39,946 nucleotides of DNA, from NCBI GenBank assembly GCA_014762495.1, contig JABURT010000199.1:1-39946 (forward strand). The letters are read 5' to 3'. Within the stretch, counting starts at the first letter, position 1, and the number at the start of each line of letters is the position of its first letter. The notes below the pieces were generated by a model. It searched no databases. It was not told the DNA's origin and saw nothing but the letters and a program-made list of their open reading frames with translations. Made by a program: the position numbers and the translations under genes. Positions 9,033 through 17,489 of the stretch are shown in pieces. This stretch comes from Gammaproteobacteria bacterium (lineage in GTDB: Bacteria; Pseudomonadota; Gammaproteobacteria; Thiohalospirales; Thiohalospiraceae).

Positions 9033-9305
9033 TCAGGCCGTGTCCCGCTCGAGCCGGGCGATCCGGATCAGGGCCTGCTCACGATTCTCTCCGCACAAGG
9101 CCCGCGTGGCCTGGAACTCACAACAGATGCGAGGCCGCTCGGGCAGACCGAACAGGCGACAGTGCCCGCTCTCGTCCAGTTGCACACAGGCGACACCGGC
9201 CGGCTTGCCTGCTGGCATTCCGGGGATAGGGGAGGTAATGGAAGGCGCGATGCAACAGGCCGCACAACCGGCCCGACACTCCATCTGGTCTACTCGTCCA
9301 GCCAT
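9033..9305 (-). CDS. YkgJ family cysteine-cluster protein
   Basis: A 90-residue protein with the zinc- or iron-binding cysteine pattern of the YkgJ/CxxCxxCC family: C-x3-C-x2-CC near the N-terminus (MECRAGCAACC), then C-x2-FGLPERPRICCEF and ALCGE. The reaction is unknown. Family members often start close to the first cysteines, so the internal Met at residue 8 is an alternative start. It overlaps the upstream minus-strand gene by 16 nt, so the two are probably one transcript. Confidence 0.85.
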   Translation of the reverse strand: MAGRVDQMECRAGCAACCIAPSITSPIPGMPAGKPAGVACVQLDESGHCRLFGLPERPRICCEFQATRALCGENREQALIRIARLERDTA

Positions 9306-9535
9306 TGCACCAGATAGTAGATAAACTGTCCCTCGGAAGACTTGGAGGGCCCGATCACCACCGCCGGATAGCGCTTGCCGACGGCATCGGCCTGGGCCAT
9401 GGCGCTGTCCTCATCCGCCATCGCTTCCACACTGGCAGCGGGAAAACGGGTTCGGTTCTTGCGCGGTGCATAGACCACGGCGAACTGTTCCTGCGAGACA
9501 CTGGTCTCGGGATCGGGTGGGACAAAACCACGCAT
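9290..9535 (-). CDS. Small hypothetical protein upstream of YkgJ-type gene
   Basis: An 81-residue acidic protein, MRGFVPPDPETSVSQEQF at the start and FIYYLVQWLDE at the end. No signal peptide, no cysteines and no recognised family. It is supported as a gene by its 16-nt overlap with the YkgJ-type gene on the same strand, and by having no competing frame. Function unknown. Confidence 0.6.
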   Translation of the reverse strand: MRGFVPPDPETSVSQEQFAVVYAPRKNRTRFPAASVEAMADEDSAMAQADAVGKRYPAVVIGPSKSSEGQFIYYLVQWLDE

Positions 9536-9624
9536 AAACGCTATCCGAGTGCTAGAAAATATCCTGCATTATACGCAAGAGAAGGGGACAAGGCCCATCC
9601 GCCGACGGGCCCTGCTGTTCTTGC

Positions 9625-9987
9625 CTAGACGCTGAAACCGAATGAGGGATCGGAGCTATCCTTGGGCAGGGGAATGCCGGCGATCTTGCAACCCTGTGTA
9701 ATGGGGCCGCCGGGAAACAGGGTGTGCAGATAACGCAGTCCGCCCTTGTCGCGGTAACGCTGGTCGAGCATGGCGGAAAGGTCGCGGGCATATTCAACAC
9801 CGCCCATCTCCTCATAATAGCGCCGCAGCATCTGCACCACATCCCAGTGCTGATCGCTCAGCTCGACATTAACTTCTCGCGCCAGGGATTCGGCAATCTC
9901 GCGTCCCCAGGGAGACACCAGGGGTTCATCCTCGTGTACGTGAAATACAAAGTCCTGCTTTTGTTCTTCGCTCATTACATCGACCAT
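9625..9987 (-). CDS. DsrC/TusE-family protein keeping only CysB
   Basis: A 120-residue member of the DsrC family, small sulfur-carrier proteins that work through two cysteines on a flexible C-terminal arm. Family blocks seen: SPWGREIAESLA, LSDQHWDVVQMLRRYYEE and LFPGGPITQGCKIAG. The conserved CysB is present (C100 in QGCKIAG), but the usual end LPKPxGCV is replaced by a longer tail finishing FGFSV, so the terminal CysA is absent. DsrC has both cysteines and TusE only CysA; this matches neither and is closest to the regulatory DsrC-like (RspA) class. The start at 9987 has an AGGAC site; an ATG at 10017 is possible. No dsr or tus genes are nearby. Confidence 0.85.
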   Translation of the reverse strand: MVDVMSEEQKQDFVFHVHEDEPLVSPWGREIAESLAREVNVELSDQHWDVVQMLRRYYEEMGGVEYARDLSAMLDQRYRDKGGLRYLHTLFPGGPITQGCKIAGIPLPKDSSDPSFGFSV

Positions 9988-10154
9988 TTCGAACCGTCCT
10001 GTTTTGATAAGAATCATTTATAACTACATCAGGCCGTCATTTATTTGCCTGATACACTAATCATAGATCCACATTGCCATGTTTCAATCCCGCACCCTGG
10101 AATCATCGCACCGTCGGGCTTTGTCTGTCTGCGGCGGCGCAGTATGATGAAACC

Positions 10155-13100
10155 ATGCAGGAACAACTTTTCCACCCCGCCACCCGGCGCTGGTTCGAGC
10201 GCCATTTCCCTGCCGCCACCGCGGTGCAGCAGCAGGCCTGGCCGGCCATAGGTGAGGGGCGACATACGCTTATCGCCGCGCCCACCGGCTCGGGCAAGAC
10301 CCTGGCCGCCTTCCTCATGGCCATCGATCAGCTGGTGCGCGAGGGGCTGAACACGCCACTGCCCGATGAGACACGCATTCTCTACATCTCCCCTCTCAAG
10401 GCCCTGTCCAACGATATCCATAAAAACCTGGATCTGCCGCTGTCCGGCATACGCGACACCCTTCTGGAGTCCGGCCTACCAGATGTTCCCATCCGCGCGG
10501 CGGTACGCAGCGGTGATACCAGCACCGCCGAGCGCGAGGAGATGAAGCGCAACCCGCCCCAGATCCTGGTCACCACGCCCGAGTCCCTCTATATTCTGCT
10601 CACCTCCGAATCGGGACGGGAGATGCTCTCCACGGTCAGGAGTGTCATCGTCGACGAACTGCATGCCCTGGCCGGCAACAAGCGCGGGGCACACCTGACC
10701 CTGTCACTGGAACGCCTGGCCAGCCTGACCCATACGCCTCCGGTGAGGATCGGGCTCTCGGCCACACAGCGTCCCATCGAGACCATGGCACGCTACCTGG
10801 TGGGGGATCGGGAATCACCCTGCACCATCGTTGATGCCGGCCATGTGCGCGAACGTGACCTCGCCATTGAGGTACCCGATTCGCCCCTGGAGGCGGTGAT
10901 GGCGGGCGAGGTATGGGGGGAGATCTATAACCGGCTGGAACGGCTGGTACTGGAACACCGTACCACTCTCATCTTCGTCAACACACGCCGCCTGGCGGAG
11001 CGGGCCGCCGCCGCCCTGGCAGAGCGACTGGGCGAGGAGGCGGTCACCTCACACCACGGTAGCCTGGCCAAGGAACACCGTCTCGATGCCGAGACCCGGC
11101 TCAAACAGGGCAAACTCCGGGCCCTGGTGGCCACCGCCTCGCTGGAACTGGGCATCGATATCGGCGATGTGGATCTGGTCTGCCAGCTTGGCTCGCCACG
11201 CAACATCGCCACCCTGTTGCAACGGGTTGGCCGTTCCGGACACGCCGTCGGTGCCCTGCCCAAGGGACGGCTGTTCCCGTTGACCCGCAACGACCTGTTC
11301 GAATGCACGGCCATGCTCCGCGCCATCGCCGCCGGTGAACTCGATACCATTCCCATTCCCGACCACCCGCTCGACGTGCTGGCACAACAGCTCGTGGCTG
11401 AAGTGGCCGGTGCCGAGTGGGAGGAAGAGGCGCTGTATCACACCTATCGCAGGGCCTGGCCTTATCGCCGGCTGACACGCGAACAGTTCGCCGCGGTTGC
11501 AAAGATGCTGAGTGAGGGCTTCCATACCCGTCGTGGTCGCCGTGGCGCCTACCTGCATCGCGACGCCGTGCACGGTCGATTGCGACCGCGCAAAAATGCT
11601 CGGCTCACGGCCCTGCTGAACGGCGGAGCCATCCCCGACCAGTTCGACTATGACGTCATCCTGCAGCCGGAAGGTCACTTCATCGGCACCCTCAACGAGG
11701 ACTTCGCCTTCGAGAGCCTGCCCGGCGATATCTTTCAGCTCGGCAACACCTCCTACCGCATGCTCAAGGTCGAGCAGGGACGGGTCTTCGTCGAGGACGC
11801 CAAAGGCCAGCCGCCCAATATCCCGTTCTGGTTCGGCGAGGCTCCGGGGCGCAGCGATGAGCTTTCCCTGGCCGTCTCCGATCTGCGTGAACAGCTCGAC
11901 AGCCTGCTGGAACAGGGCCAGCAGGCCACGCTGGACTACCTTATCAACGAGCTGGGGCTGGACCACGCCGCCGCCCGACAGCTGGTCGACTACCTCGCCG
12001 CGGGCAAGGCCGCCCTCACCGTACTGCCCAGCCAGCGGCGCATCGTCTTTGAACGCTTCTTCGACGAAACCGGCGACTCCCACTTCGTGATCCACTCGCC
12101 CTTTGGCTCACGCATTAACCGTGCCTGGGGGCTGGCCCTGCGCAAGCGCTTCTGCCGCCGCTTCAACTTTGAACTGCAGGCCGCCGCCAATGAGGACAAC
12201 CTCATCCTCTCGCTGGGTCCTACCCATAGTTTCCCGCTGGCCGAACCGGCCGCTTATCTCAAGGCACAGACGGCCGAGCACATATTGATCCAGGCCCTGC
12301 TCGACGCCCCCATGTTCCCAGCACGCTGGCGCTGGGTCGCCAACACCGCCCTGGCGGTACCGCGCAATCGCAGCGGCAAGAAGGTCCCGGCCCCATTCCA
12401 GCGCAATGACGCCGAGGACCTCATCGCCCTGGTGTTTCCCGATCAATTGGCCTGTTTCGAGAATATCGCCGGTGAGCGCGAGGTCCCCGACCACCCGCTG
12501 GTGGAACAAACCCTGTGGGACTGCCTGCACGAGCTGATGGACATCGATGGCCTGGTGGCGCTGCTGGAGCGGCTGGCAAACGTCGAGATCGAGGTCATCA
12601 CCCGCGACCTGGCTACCCCTTCCCCGCTGGCACTGGAGATCCTCAACGCCCAGCCCTACGCCTTTCTCGACGATGCGCCGGCCGAAGAACGTCGTACCCT
12701 GGCCGTGGCCCAGCGCCGCCACCTCGACCCGCAGAGCGCCGCCGACATCGGCCGACTCGACCCGGCCGCGATCACCCTCGTGCGAGAACAGGCCTGGCCC
12801 GAGGTGCGTGATGCCGATGAGCTGCATGATGCCCTCAACTTGATGGGCTTCATGACCGTCTCCGAGGCCGAACATGGCCCGCGGGATGCAGGCAATGCAG
12901 TGGACGCAGACGCCAGGCATTCATTTATGGCCCGGCTGCAAACAGACCGACGTGCCACACGCCTGGAGGTCCCGGGGGGCGAGACCTTGTGGGTGAACAC
13001 CGAACGCCTGCACCAGTTGAAGTCCCTGTTTCCGCAGGCCGCCTGCACTCCCGAGCTTGTCCCCCTGGAAGACCTTCCCACACGCGAGGAGGCATTGCTC

Positions 13101-14468
13101 GAACTCATCCGCAGTCGGCTGGAAGTCTTGGGGCCGGTCGGGCTGGAGGCGCTGTCTGCACCGCTGGGCCTCGATAGCGACGACATCCACCAGGCCCTGC
13201 TAGGCCTACAACAGGAAGGCTTTGCCATCCAGGGCCAATTTACCGGTTCGGTGGAAGAGTGGTGCGAACGCGGCCTGCTGGCGCGCATACACCGCTATAC
13301 CCTCAAACAACTGCGCAGCGAGATCGAACCGGTGAGCCCGGCCGACTTCATGCGCTTTCTGTTCCATTGGCATGGGGTGGACGAACCGGGCGAGGGGGAA
13401 GAGGCGCTGTTGTCGCGCCTGCAGCAGCTCGAAGGTCTCAACCTGCCCGCCGCCAGTTGGGAGGATGAGATCCTGCCGGCGCGTCTGTCTCCCTATCTAC
13501 GCCCCGAACTGGACCGTCTCTGCGCCAGTGGCCGGGTCATGTGGCTACGCCTGCAGGTGCCGCAAGGTCCGGACAAGCGCCGTAAGAGCGGCACTGTTCG
13601 CAGTACCCCCGTGGCCTTGCTGATACGCCCTCACCTCGTACACTGGCGCATCGACAATCCCCTGCCCGAGGCGGATGGATTGCCGCTCTCCGCCACAGCG
13701 CGCAAGGTCTATGATTTACTCAAGACCTGGGGCGCCAGCTTCTTCGATGATCTGCTGCATGAAGCCCGTCTGCTACGTACTCAGTTGGAAGAGGCTCTGG
13801 GCGAACTGGTGGCCTGGGGTCTGGTCACCGCCGATAGCTTTCAGGGCCTGCGCAGCCTGACCACCCCTCAGCAGGTGCAACGTCGCCGCGTCAGCCGCAG
13901 ACTGCACGGACAGGAACTGGCTGCCGCCGGGCGCTGGTCGCTGCTGCGGCCGAACATGCCGCCAGACGATGAGGACCCCTATGCCCATGTCGAGCATATC
14001 GCGAAAGTCCTGCTGAAACGTTACGGCGTCGTCTTTCGCAAGGTACTGGAGCGTGAGCAGGGCCTTCCATCGTGGCGCGAACTGCTCTATATCTATCGGC
14101 GCATGGAGGCACGCGGCGAGATCCGTGGGGGGCGTTTCATCCATGGCTTCTCCGGAGAGCAATTCGCCCTGCCCGAGGCGGTCACGGCCCTGCGTGAGCA
14201 GCGCAAACGCCCCAAAAGCGGGAACATGCTGGCCATCGGCGCCACCGACCCCCTCAACCTCACCGGGCTTATTACCCCCGGCAAGCGCATCGCCGCACAG
14301 GCCAAGCATCGCATCCTGTTTCGCGACGGCGTCCCGGTGGCGGTCAGCGCAAACGGCCGCATCGACTTTTTCGCGGACACCTCGCTGGAAGAGCAATGGC
14401 TTGGCCGTAACCTATTGCTACGTAAGCAAAATCCAGGCTATATGTCGCCACCAGCACAAACAATTTGA
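10155..14468 (+). CDS. lhr: Lhr-type large DEAD/DEAH-box helicase
   Basis: ATP-dependent superfamily 2 helicase involved in nucleic-acid repair; E. coli Lhr moves 3'-5' and its C-terminal region has been linked to uracil-DNA glycosylase activity. The 1437-residue product has motif I APTGSGKT at 42-49, motif II DELH at 167-170, motif III SATQ, and motif VI QRVGRSGH at 356-363. A winged-helix and Lhr-core region follows, then a long C-terminal domain of DUF4094-independent Lhr-CTD type. It is close to full length for the bacterial Lhr class (about 1400-1550). The start at MQEQLFHPATRRWFERHF is chosen because it matches the family; the frame is open 81 nt upstream without family similarity. Divergent from the DsrC-like gene. 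Confidence 0.93.
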   Translation: MQEQLFHPATRRWFERHFPAATAVQQQAWPAIGEGRHTLIAAPTGSGKTLAAFLMAIDQLVREGLNTPLPDETRILYISPLKALSNDIHKNLDLPLSGIRDTLLESGLPDVPIRAAVRSGDTSTAEREEMKRNPPQILVTTPESLYILLTSESGREMLSTVRSVIVDELHALAGNKRGAHLTLSLERLASLTHTPPVRIGLSATQRPIETMARYLVGDRESPCTIVDAGHVRERDLAIEVPDSPLEAVMAGEVWGEIYNRLERLVLEHRTTLIFVNTRRLAERAAAALAERLGEEAVTSHHGSLAKEHRLDAETRLKQGKLRALVATASLELGIDIGDVDLVCQLGSPRNIATLLQRVGRSGHAVGALPKGRLFPLTRNDLFECTAMLRAIAAGELDTIPIPDHPLDVLAQQLVAEVAGAEWEEEALYHTYRRAWPYRRLTREQFAAVAKMLSEGFHTRRGRRGAYLHRDAVHGRLRPRKNARLTALLNGGAIPDQFDYDVILQPEGHFIGTLNEDFAFESLPGDIFQLGNTSYRMLKVEQGRVFVEDAKGQPPNIPFWFGEAPGRSDELSLAVSDLREQLDSLLEQGQQATLDYLINELGLDHAAARQLVDYLAAGKAALTVLPSQRRIVFERFFDETGDSHFVIHSPFGSRINRAWGLALRKRFCRRFNFELQAAANEDNLILSLGPTHSFPLAEPAAYLKAQTAEHILIQALLDAPMFPARWRWVANTALAVPRNRSGKKVPAPFQRNDAEDLIALVFPDQLACFENIAGEREVPDHPLVEQTLWDCLHELMDIDGLVALLERLANVEIEVITRDLATPSPLALEILNAQPYAFLDDAPAEERRTLAVAQRRHLDPQSAADIGRLDPAAITLVREQAWPEVRDADELHDALNLMGFMTVSEAEHGPRDAGNAVDADARHSFMARLQTDRRATRLEVPGGETLWVNTERLHQLKSLFPQAACTPELVPLEDLPTREEALLELIRSRLEVLGPVGLEALSAPLGLDSDDIHQALLGLQQEGFAIQGQFTGSVEEWCERGLLARIHRYTLKQLRSEIEPVSPADFMRFLFHWHGVDEPGEGEEALLSRLQQLEGLNLPAASWEDEILPARLSPYLRPELDRLCASGRVMWLRLQVPQGPDKRRKSGTVRSTPVALLIRPHLVHWRIDNPLPEADGLPLSATARKVYDLLKTWGASFFDDLLHEARLLRTQLEEALGELVAWGLVTADSFQGLRSLTTPQQVQRRRVSRRLHGQELAAAGRWSLLRPNMPPDDEDPYAHVEHIAKVLLKRYGVVFRKVLEREQGLPSWRELLYIYRRMEARGEIRGGRFIHGFSGEQFALPEAVTALREQRKRPKSGNMLAIGATDPLNLTGLITPGKRIAAQAKHRILFRDGVPVAVSANGRIDFFADTSLEEQWLGRNLLLRKQNPGYMSPPAQTI

Positions 14469-14487
14469 GCCATTTCTTCACAAGAAC

Positions 14488-14504
14488 TGTACAACTCCTG
14501 TACA
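14488..14504. promoter_or_regulatory. Candidate LitR operator, distal copy
   Basis: TGTACA-ACTCC-TGTACA, two palindromic TGTACA half-sites 11 bp apart. The same element occurs at 14594-14610 (TGTATA-ACTTT-TGTACA). It lies 20 nt past the lhr stop and 75 bp upstream of the -35. From memory, TGTACA-rich sites are reported for LitR-class regulators; here the assignment is inference from position and recurrence. Confidence 0.6.
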
Positions 14505-14562
14505 TTACAAATACTCATAAGCACTTGATTTAGCAATTTATATTTATTTTTCCTGAAAATTC

Positions 14563-14590
14563 TTGACAAAAGCGATCGGTATTGTCTAAT
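14563..14590 (+). promoter_or_regulatory. Promoter of the LitR/lipid operon
   Basis: TTGACA (14563-14568), 16-bp spacer, TCTAAT (14585-14590). Transcription would start near 14597, inside the proximal TGTAYA-N5-TGTACA element, so a regulator bound there should block initiation. Consensus-based; not tested. Confidence 0.7.
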
Positions 14591-14593
14591 GTT

Positions 14594-14610
14594 TGTATAA
14601 CTTTTGTACA
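14594..14610. promoter_or_regulatory. Candidate LitR operator, proximal copy over the start site
   Basis: TGTATA-ACTTT-TGTACA. It begins 4 bp after the -10 box and ends 11 bp before the regulator ATG, covering the expected transcription start, the classical position for a repressor. It shares spacing and the ACTYY core with the copy 106 bp upstream. Confidence 0.65.
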
Positions 14611-14621
14611 AACAGACTGCC

Positions 14622-15509
14622 ATGACACAAGCCCTCTATCCCATCAGTACCGTGTCAGAGATGACCGGTGTCAACACCGTCACACTGCGCGCGTGGGAGC
14701 GTCGATACGGATTGATAGAACCGAGCCGAAGTGAAGGTGGACGCCGCCTGTACTCCGATGCGGACATTGAACGTATCCATACGGTTCTGGAGATGATGGC
14801 CGAAGGCATGACCATCAGTGGCGCCGCGGAGGTGTTACGGCGAGCGGTGATGGCAGACGAGACCGCGGACAGCCCACAGGGACCCTGGCCCGGATATCAG
14901 GCCGAAATGGTCGAGGCCATTGGTAATTTCGATGACCTGCACCTGGAACAAACCTACACTCAGGTGATGTCGCTCTACCCCGTGGAGCTCATCAACGAGC
15001 GCCTTTTGATGCCGCTGTTACACACCCTCGGCGAGCGTTGGGCCAGTGGCGAGGGGAGCGTGGCGGAGGAACACTTCTTCAGCGTCTTCATGCGCAACAA
15101 ACTGGGCGCCCGCTTCCATCACCGCAACCAGCATAACAACGGCCCCAGCATGGTCGCCGCCTGTCTGCCCGGCGAGTCTCACGAGTTCGGTCTTTTACTG
15201 TTCAGCCTGATGGCGCATACCCAGGGCTATCGCGTCGTGCTTCTGGGTGCCAACCTGCCACTGGAAGAGCTACCCAAGGTCGTCGAGCGAACCCAGAGCG
15301 AGGGCGTCATCCTCTCCGGCAGTATCGAGGTTGACTGTTCGAGACTGTACAACTCCCTGCGCAACCTGGTGACACAGGTATCGGTACCCGTATTCATTGG
15401 CGGCGCGACCGCCGACAACTGCCGCGACGTGATCGAGAATACCGGCTGCATCGCCGCCGGTCGTGATCTCAAATATGGTCTAAACATCATCAATCAGCAC
15501 ATGGGCTGA
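14622..15509 (+). CDS. litR: MerR-family B12-dependent photoreceptor regulator (LitR/CarH type)
   Basis: Transcription regulator expected to bind DNA with adenosylcobalamin in the dark and to release it in light. The 295-residue protein has a MerR winged helix (residues 7-75; TLRAWERRYGLIEP, then GGRRLYSDADIERI), a four-helix cap with W140-x9-E150-H151, and a Rossmann cobalamin domain with E185-S-H187-E-F-G190. These are the CarH signatures for light-sensing adenosylcobalamin binding; H187 would be the lower axial ligand. The start at ATG 14622 is preferred; an in-frame TTG at 14604 lies inside the proximal operator. It leads an operon of lipid genes, and no photolyase gene is adjacent, unlike many LitR loci. 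Probably autoregulated through the sites at 14488 and 14594. Confidence 0.9.
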   Translation: MTQALYPISTVSEMTGVNTVTLRAWERRYGLIEPSRSEGGRRLYSDADIERIHTVLEMMAEGMTISGAAEVLRRAVMADETADSPQGPWPGYQAEMVEAIGNFDDLHLEQTYTQVMSLYPVELINERLLMPLLHTLGERWASGEGSVAEEHFFSVFMRNKLGARFHHRNQHNNGPSMVAACLPGESHEFGLLLFSLMAHTQGYRVVLLGANLPLEELPKVVERTQSEGVILSGSIEVDCSRLYNSLRNLVTQVSVPVFIGGATADNCRDVIENTGCIAAGRDLKYGLNIINQHMG

Positions 15510-15527
15510 TACCAAGGAGAATCTTCA

Positions 15528-16589
15528 ATGTCCGAGAACAACATTGCGCTCGAGATGACTGAACAGGGCCTGATACCCGACCAACTGGTACGGCATGGTA
15601 TACGACGCCTGCTCAAACAAAGACTGGATGAGATCCACAGCGAGGATATTGAGCGCGTGGCCAGGGACAAGCAGAATTTTATCGACACCATGAAACAGTC
15701 CGAAGTGGCCCCGCTAGCGGAAAAGGCCAACGAGCAACACTATGAAGTGCCGACCGAATTTTATCTTAAGGCACTGGGACCGCATCTAAAATACAGCTGC
15801 TGTTACTGGCCTGATGGCACACAGGATATTGAAGCTGCCGAACAGGCCGCACTTCGGATCAGTTGCGAGCGTGCAGGCATCGAAGATGGTATGGAAATAC
15901 TGGAACTGGGTTGCGGCTGGGGCTCGTTGACCCTTTGGATGGCCCAGCACTATCCCAATAGCAGAATCGTTGCTGTCTCCAACTCCTCAACCCAGCGCGA
16001 ACATATCATCGAGCAGGCCAGCCAACGCAAGCTCGACAATGTCACCGTCATCACGCGGGACATGAATGACTTCTCCACAGAGGAGCAGTTCGACCGCATT
16101 GTCTCGCTGGAGATGTTTGAACACATGCGCAACTACCAGGTGCTGTATGAAAGAGTTGCCTCCTGGCTCAAGCCGGGGGGTAGATTTTTCATGCATATCT
16201 TCGTTCATCGCGATGCTCCCTACGAGTTCGAAGATAAGGGCCCCAATGACTGGATGAGTCGTTATTTCTTCTCCGGTGGCATTATGCCCAGCGATGACCT
16301 GCCGCTCTATTTCCAGGACCATATGAAACTGGTTCAACAGTGGCGCTGGAATGGGACCCATTACGAAAAGACACTCAATGCCTGGCTACAGAGAATGGAT
16401 GAGAACAAAAAACACTTGATGCCCCTATTCCAGGAAACCTATGGCATTGCTGCGAAACAATGGTGGATGCGATGGCGTATGTTTTTCATGGCCTGTGCCG
16501 AATTGTTCGGATATGACCAGGGTCGCCAGTGGTGGGTTAGCCATTATCTTTTCGAAAAGAGTAAGGGACATCAAAATGATGACCGGTGA
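15528..16589 (+). CDS. CFA-family SAM-dependent methyltransferase (bicarbonate-site residues kept)
   Basis: Predicted methyl or methylene transfer from S-adenosylmethionine to an unsaturated acyl chain or another small substrate. The 353-residue protein has motif I ELGCGWGS at 126-133 and the CFA-type block HYEVPTEFYLKALG followed by YSCCYW at 89-94. Cys91 aligns with the active-site cysteine of E. coli CFA synthase, FEHMRNY carries the expected glutamate, and FMHIF the expected histidine. The N-terminal lipid-binding domain of classical CFA synthase is reduced here. This subfamily is also related to plant coclaurine N-methyltransferases, so the substrate is uncertain. AAGGAG lies 8 nt before the ATG; the gene is 18 nt after litR. 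Confidence 0.8.
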   Translation: MSENNIALEMTEQGLIPDQLVRHGIRRLLKQRLDEIHSEDIERVARDKQNFIDTMKQSEVAPLAEKANEQHYEVPTEFYLKALGPHLKYSCCYWPDGTQDIEAAEQAALRISCERAGIEDGMEILELGCGWGSLTLWMAQHYPNSRIVAVSNSSTQREHIIEQASQRKLDNVTVITRDMNDFSTEEQFDRIVSLEMFEHMRNYQVLYERVASWLKPGGRFFMHIFVHRDAPYEFEDKGPNDWMSRYFFSGGIMPSDDLPLYFQDHMKLVQQWRWNGTHYEKTLNAWLQRMDENKKHLMPLFQETYGIAAKQWWMRWRMFFMACAELFGYDQGRQWWVSHYLFEKSKGHQNDDR

Positions 16590-16621
16590 TTCACTTCATC
16601 CTCTTCAAGTTCGGCTGAGGC

Positions 16622-16702
16622 ATGATACTAACGACACTGGGCAGCCTGGCCCAATGGCTGGTTAAAGTCGATACAGCCCAAACCAAGGAGCTCTCGTCAT
16701 GA
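16622..16702 (+). CDS. Possible 26-residue leader ORF before the DUF1295 gene
   Basis: An ATG-to-TGA frame of 27 codons (MILTTLGSLAQWLVKVDTAQ...) fills the only large gap inside the operon (16590-16698) and ends with an ATGA overlap on the DUF1295 start. The frame could couple translation or be the remnant of a lost gene. GAGG lies almost next to its ATG, too close to be a good ribosome-binding site. Weak call. Confidence 0.25.
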   Translation: MILTTLGSLAQWLVKVDTAQTKELSS

Positions 16703-17487
16703 ATTGGACAGTATATTTGCAAGCCCTACTCGTTGTGTTGGCAATGGGCATCGTTACATGGGCAATCAGCATGGCCAAGAAGAATCTGGGGATCGTCGAT
16801 ATACTCTGGCCTCTCATGTTTTTGGCCAGCGCGCTGGTATACGCCTTTTCCAGCACTCCCCTTGGAACAACCAATACCATCTTACTAATTCTTGTCGCGG
16901 CCTGGTCCTTGAGACTGGCAATTCATCTCTTTATACGTAACTGGAATAAAGAAGAAGATCGCCGCTATGCGGAGATGCGTGCCAATGGCGGACCAGCTTA
17001 TGCCTTCAAAAGCCTGTACAAGATTTTTGTTCTCCAGGCCGTACTGTCATGGCTTGTTAGCATGACTCTGTTTGCCGCATTCCAAGCTAGTTCCGCTCTC
17101 TCATGGGCCATTATCTTCGGTATCTTGCTCTGGTTGGTGGGCTTCTTCTTTGAGGCAACAGGTGATTATCAACTTCTCAAGTTCAAATCCAATCCGGAAA
17201 ACAAAGGTAAAGTTCTGGATAGCGGGCTTTGGCGCTATACCAGACACCCTAACTACTTCGGTGAATTTCTTACATGGTGGGGGTTTTACTGTTTCACCCT
17301 ATTGCACGCACCAATCATAGGCCTGCTCGGGCCCTTGATGATGAGCTTCTTCCTGATGAAGTTTTCCGGTGTTCCCATGCTTGAAAAAGACATTACCAAG
17401 CGACGTGGTGCCTACGGAGAATACATCAAGAAAACCAATACCTTCTTCCCCGGTCCTGTTAAGTCCACGTCAGATAGTGAGGGCTAA
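16699..17487 (+). CDS. DUF1295 membrane protein (steroid 5-alpha-reductase-like)
   Basis: A 262-residue polytopic inner-membrane protein with about six hydrophobic segments, the first at residues 5-25. The C-terminal block LDSGLWRYTRHPNYFGEFLTWWGFY (quoted only in part as identifier: GLWRYTRHPNYFGE) is the NADPH-binding signature shared by DUF1295, steroid 5-alpha-reductases and isoprenylcysteine methyltransferases. In this setting it probably reduces or modifies an acyl or lipid intermediate at the membrane. AAGGAG precedes the ATG by 8 nt. DUF1295 genes are frequent members of LitR/CFA clusters, which supports the pathway link. Confidence 0.82.
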   Translation: MNWTVYLQALLVVLAMGIVTWAISMAKKNLGIVDILWPLMFLASALVYAFSSTPLGTTNTILLILVAAWSLRLAIHLFIRNWNKEEDRRYAEMRANGGPAYAFKSLYKIFVLQAVLSWLVSMTLFAAFQASSALSWAIIFGILLWLVGFFFEATGDYQLLKFKSNPENKGKVLDSGLWRYTRHPNYFGEFLTWWGFYCFTLLHAPIIGLLGPLMMSFFLMKFSGVPMLEKDITKRRGAYGEYIKKTNTFFPGPVKSTSDSEG

Positions 17488-17489
17488 AC

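Noticed and set aside
9995-10025. Fur-box-like sequence (GATAAGAATCATTT) upstream of the DsrC-like gene
   Set aside because: Needs a gap to align with the 19-bp Fur consensus; too weak to report.
11049-12920. Long minus-strand frames opposite lhr (348 and 270 codons)
   Set aside because: Entirely inside lhr, which has all helicase motifs; the antisense products show no domain and no ribosome-binding site.
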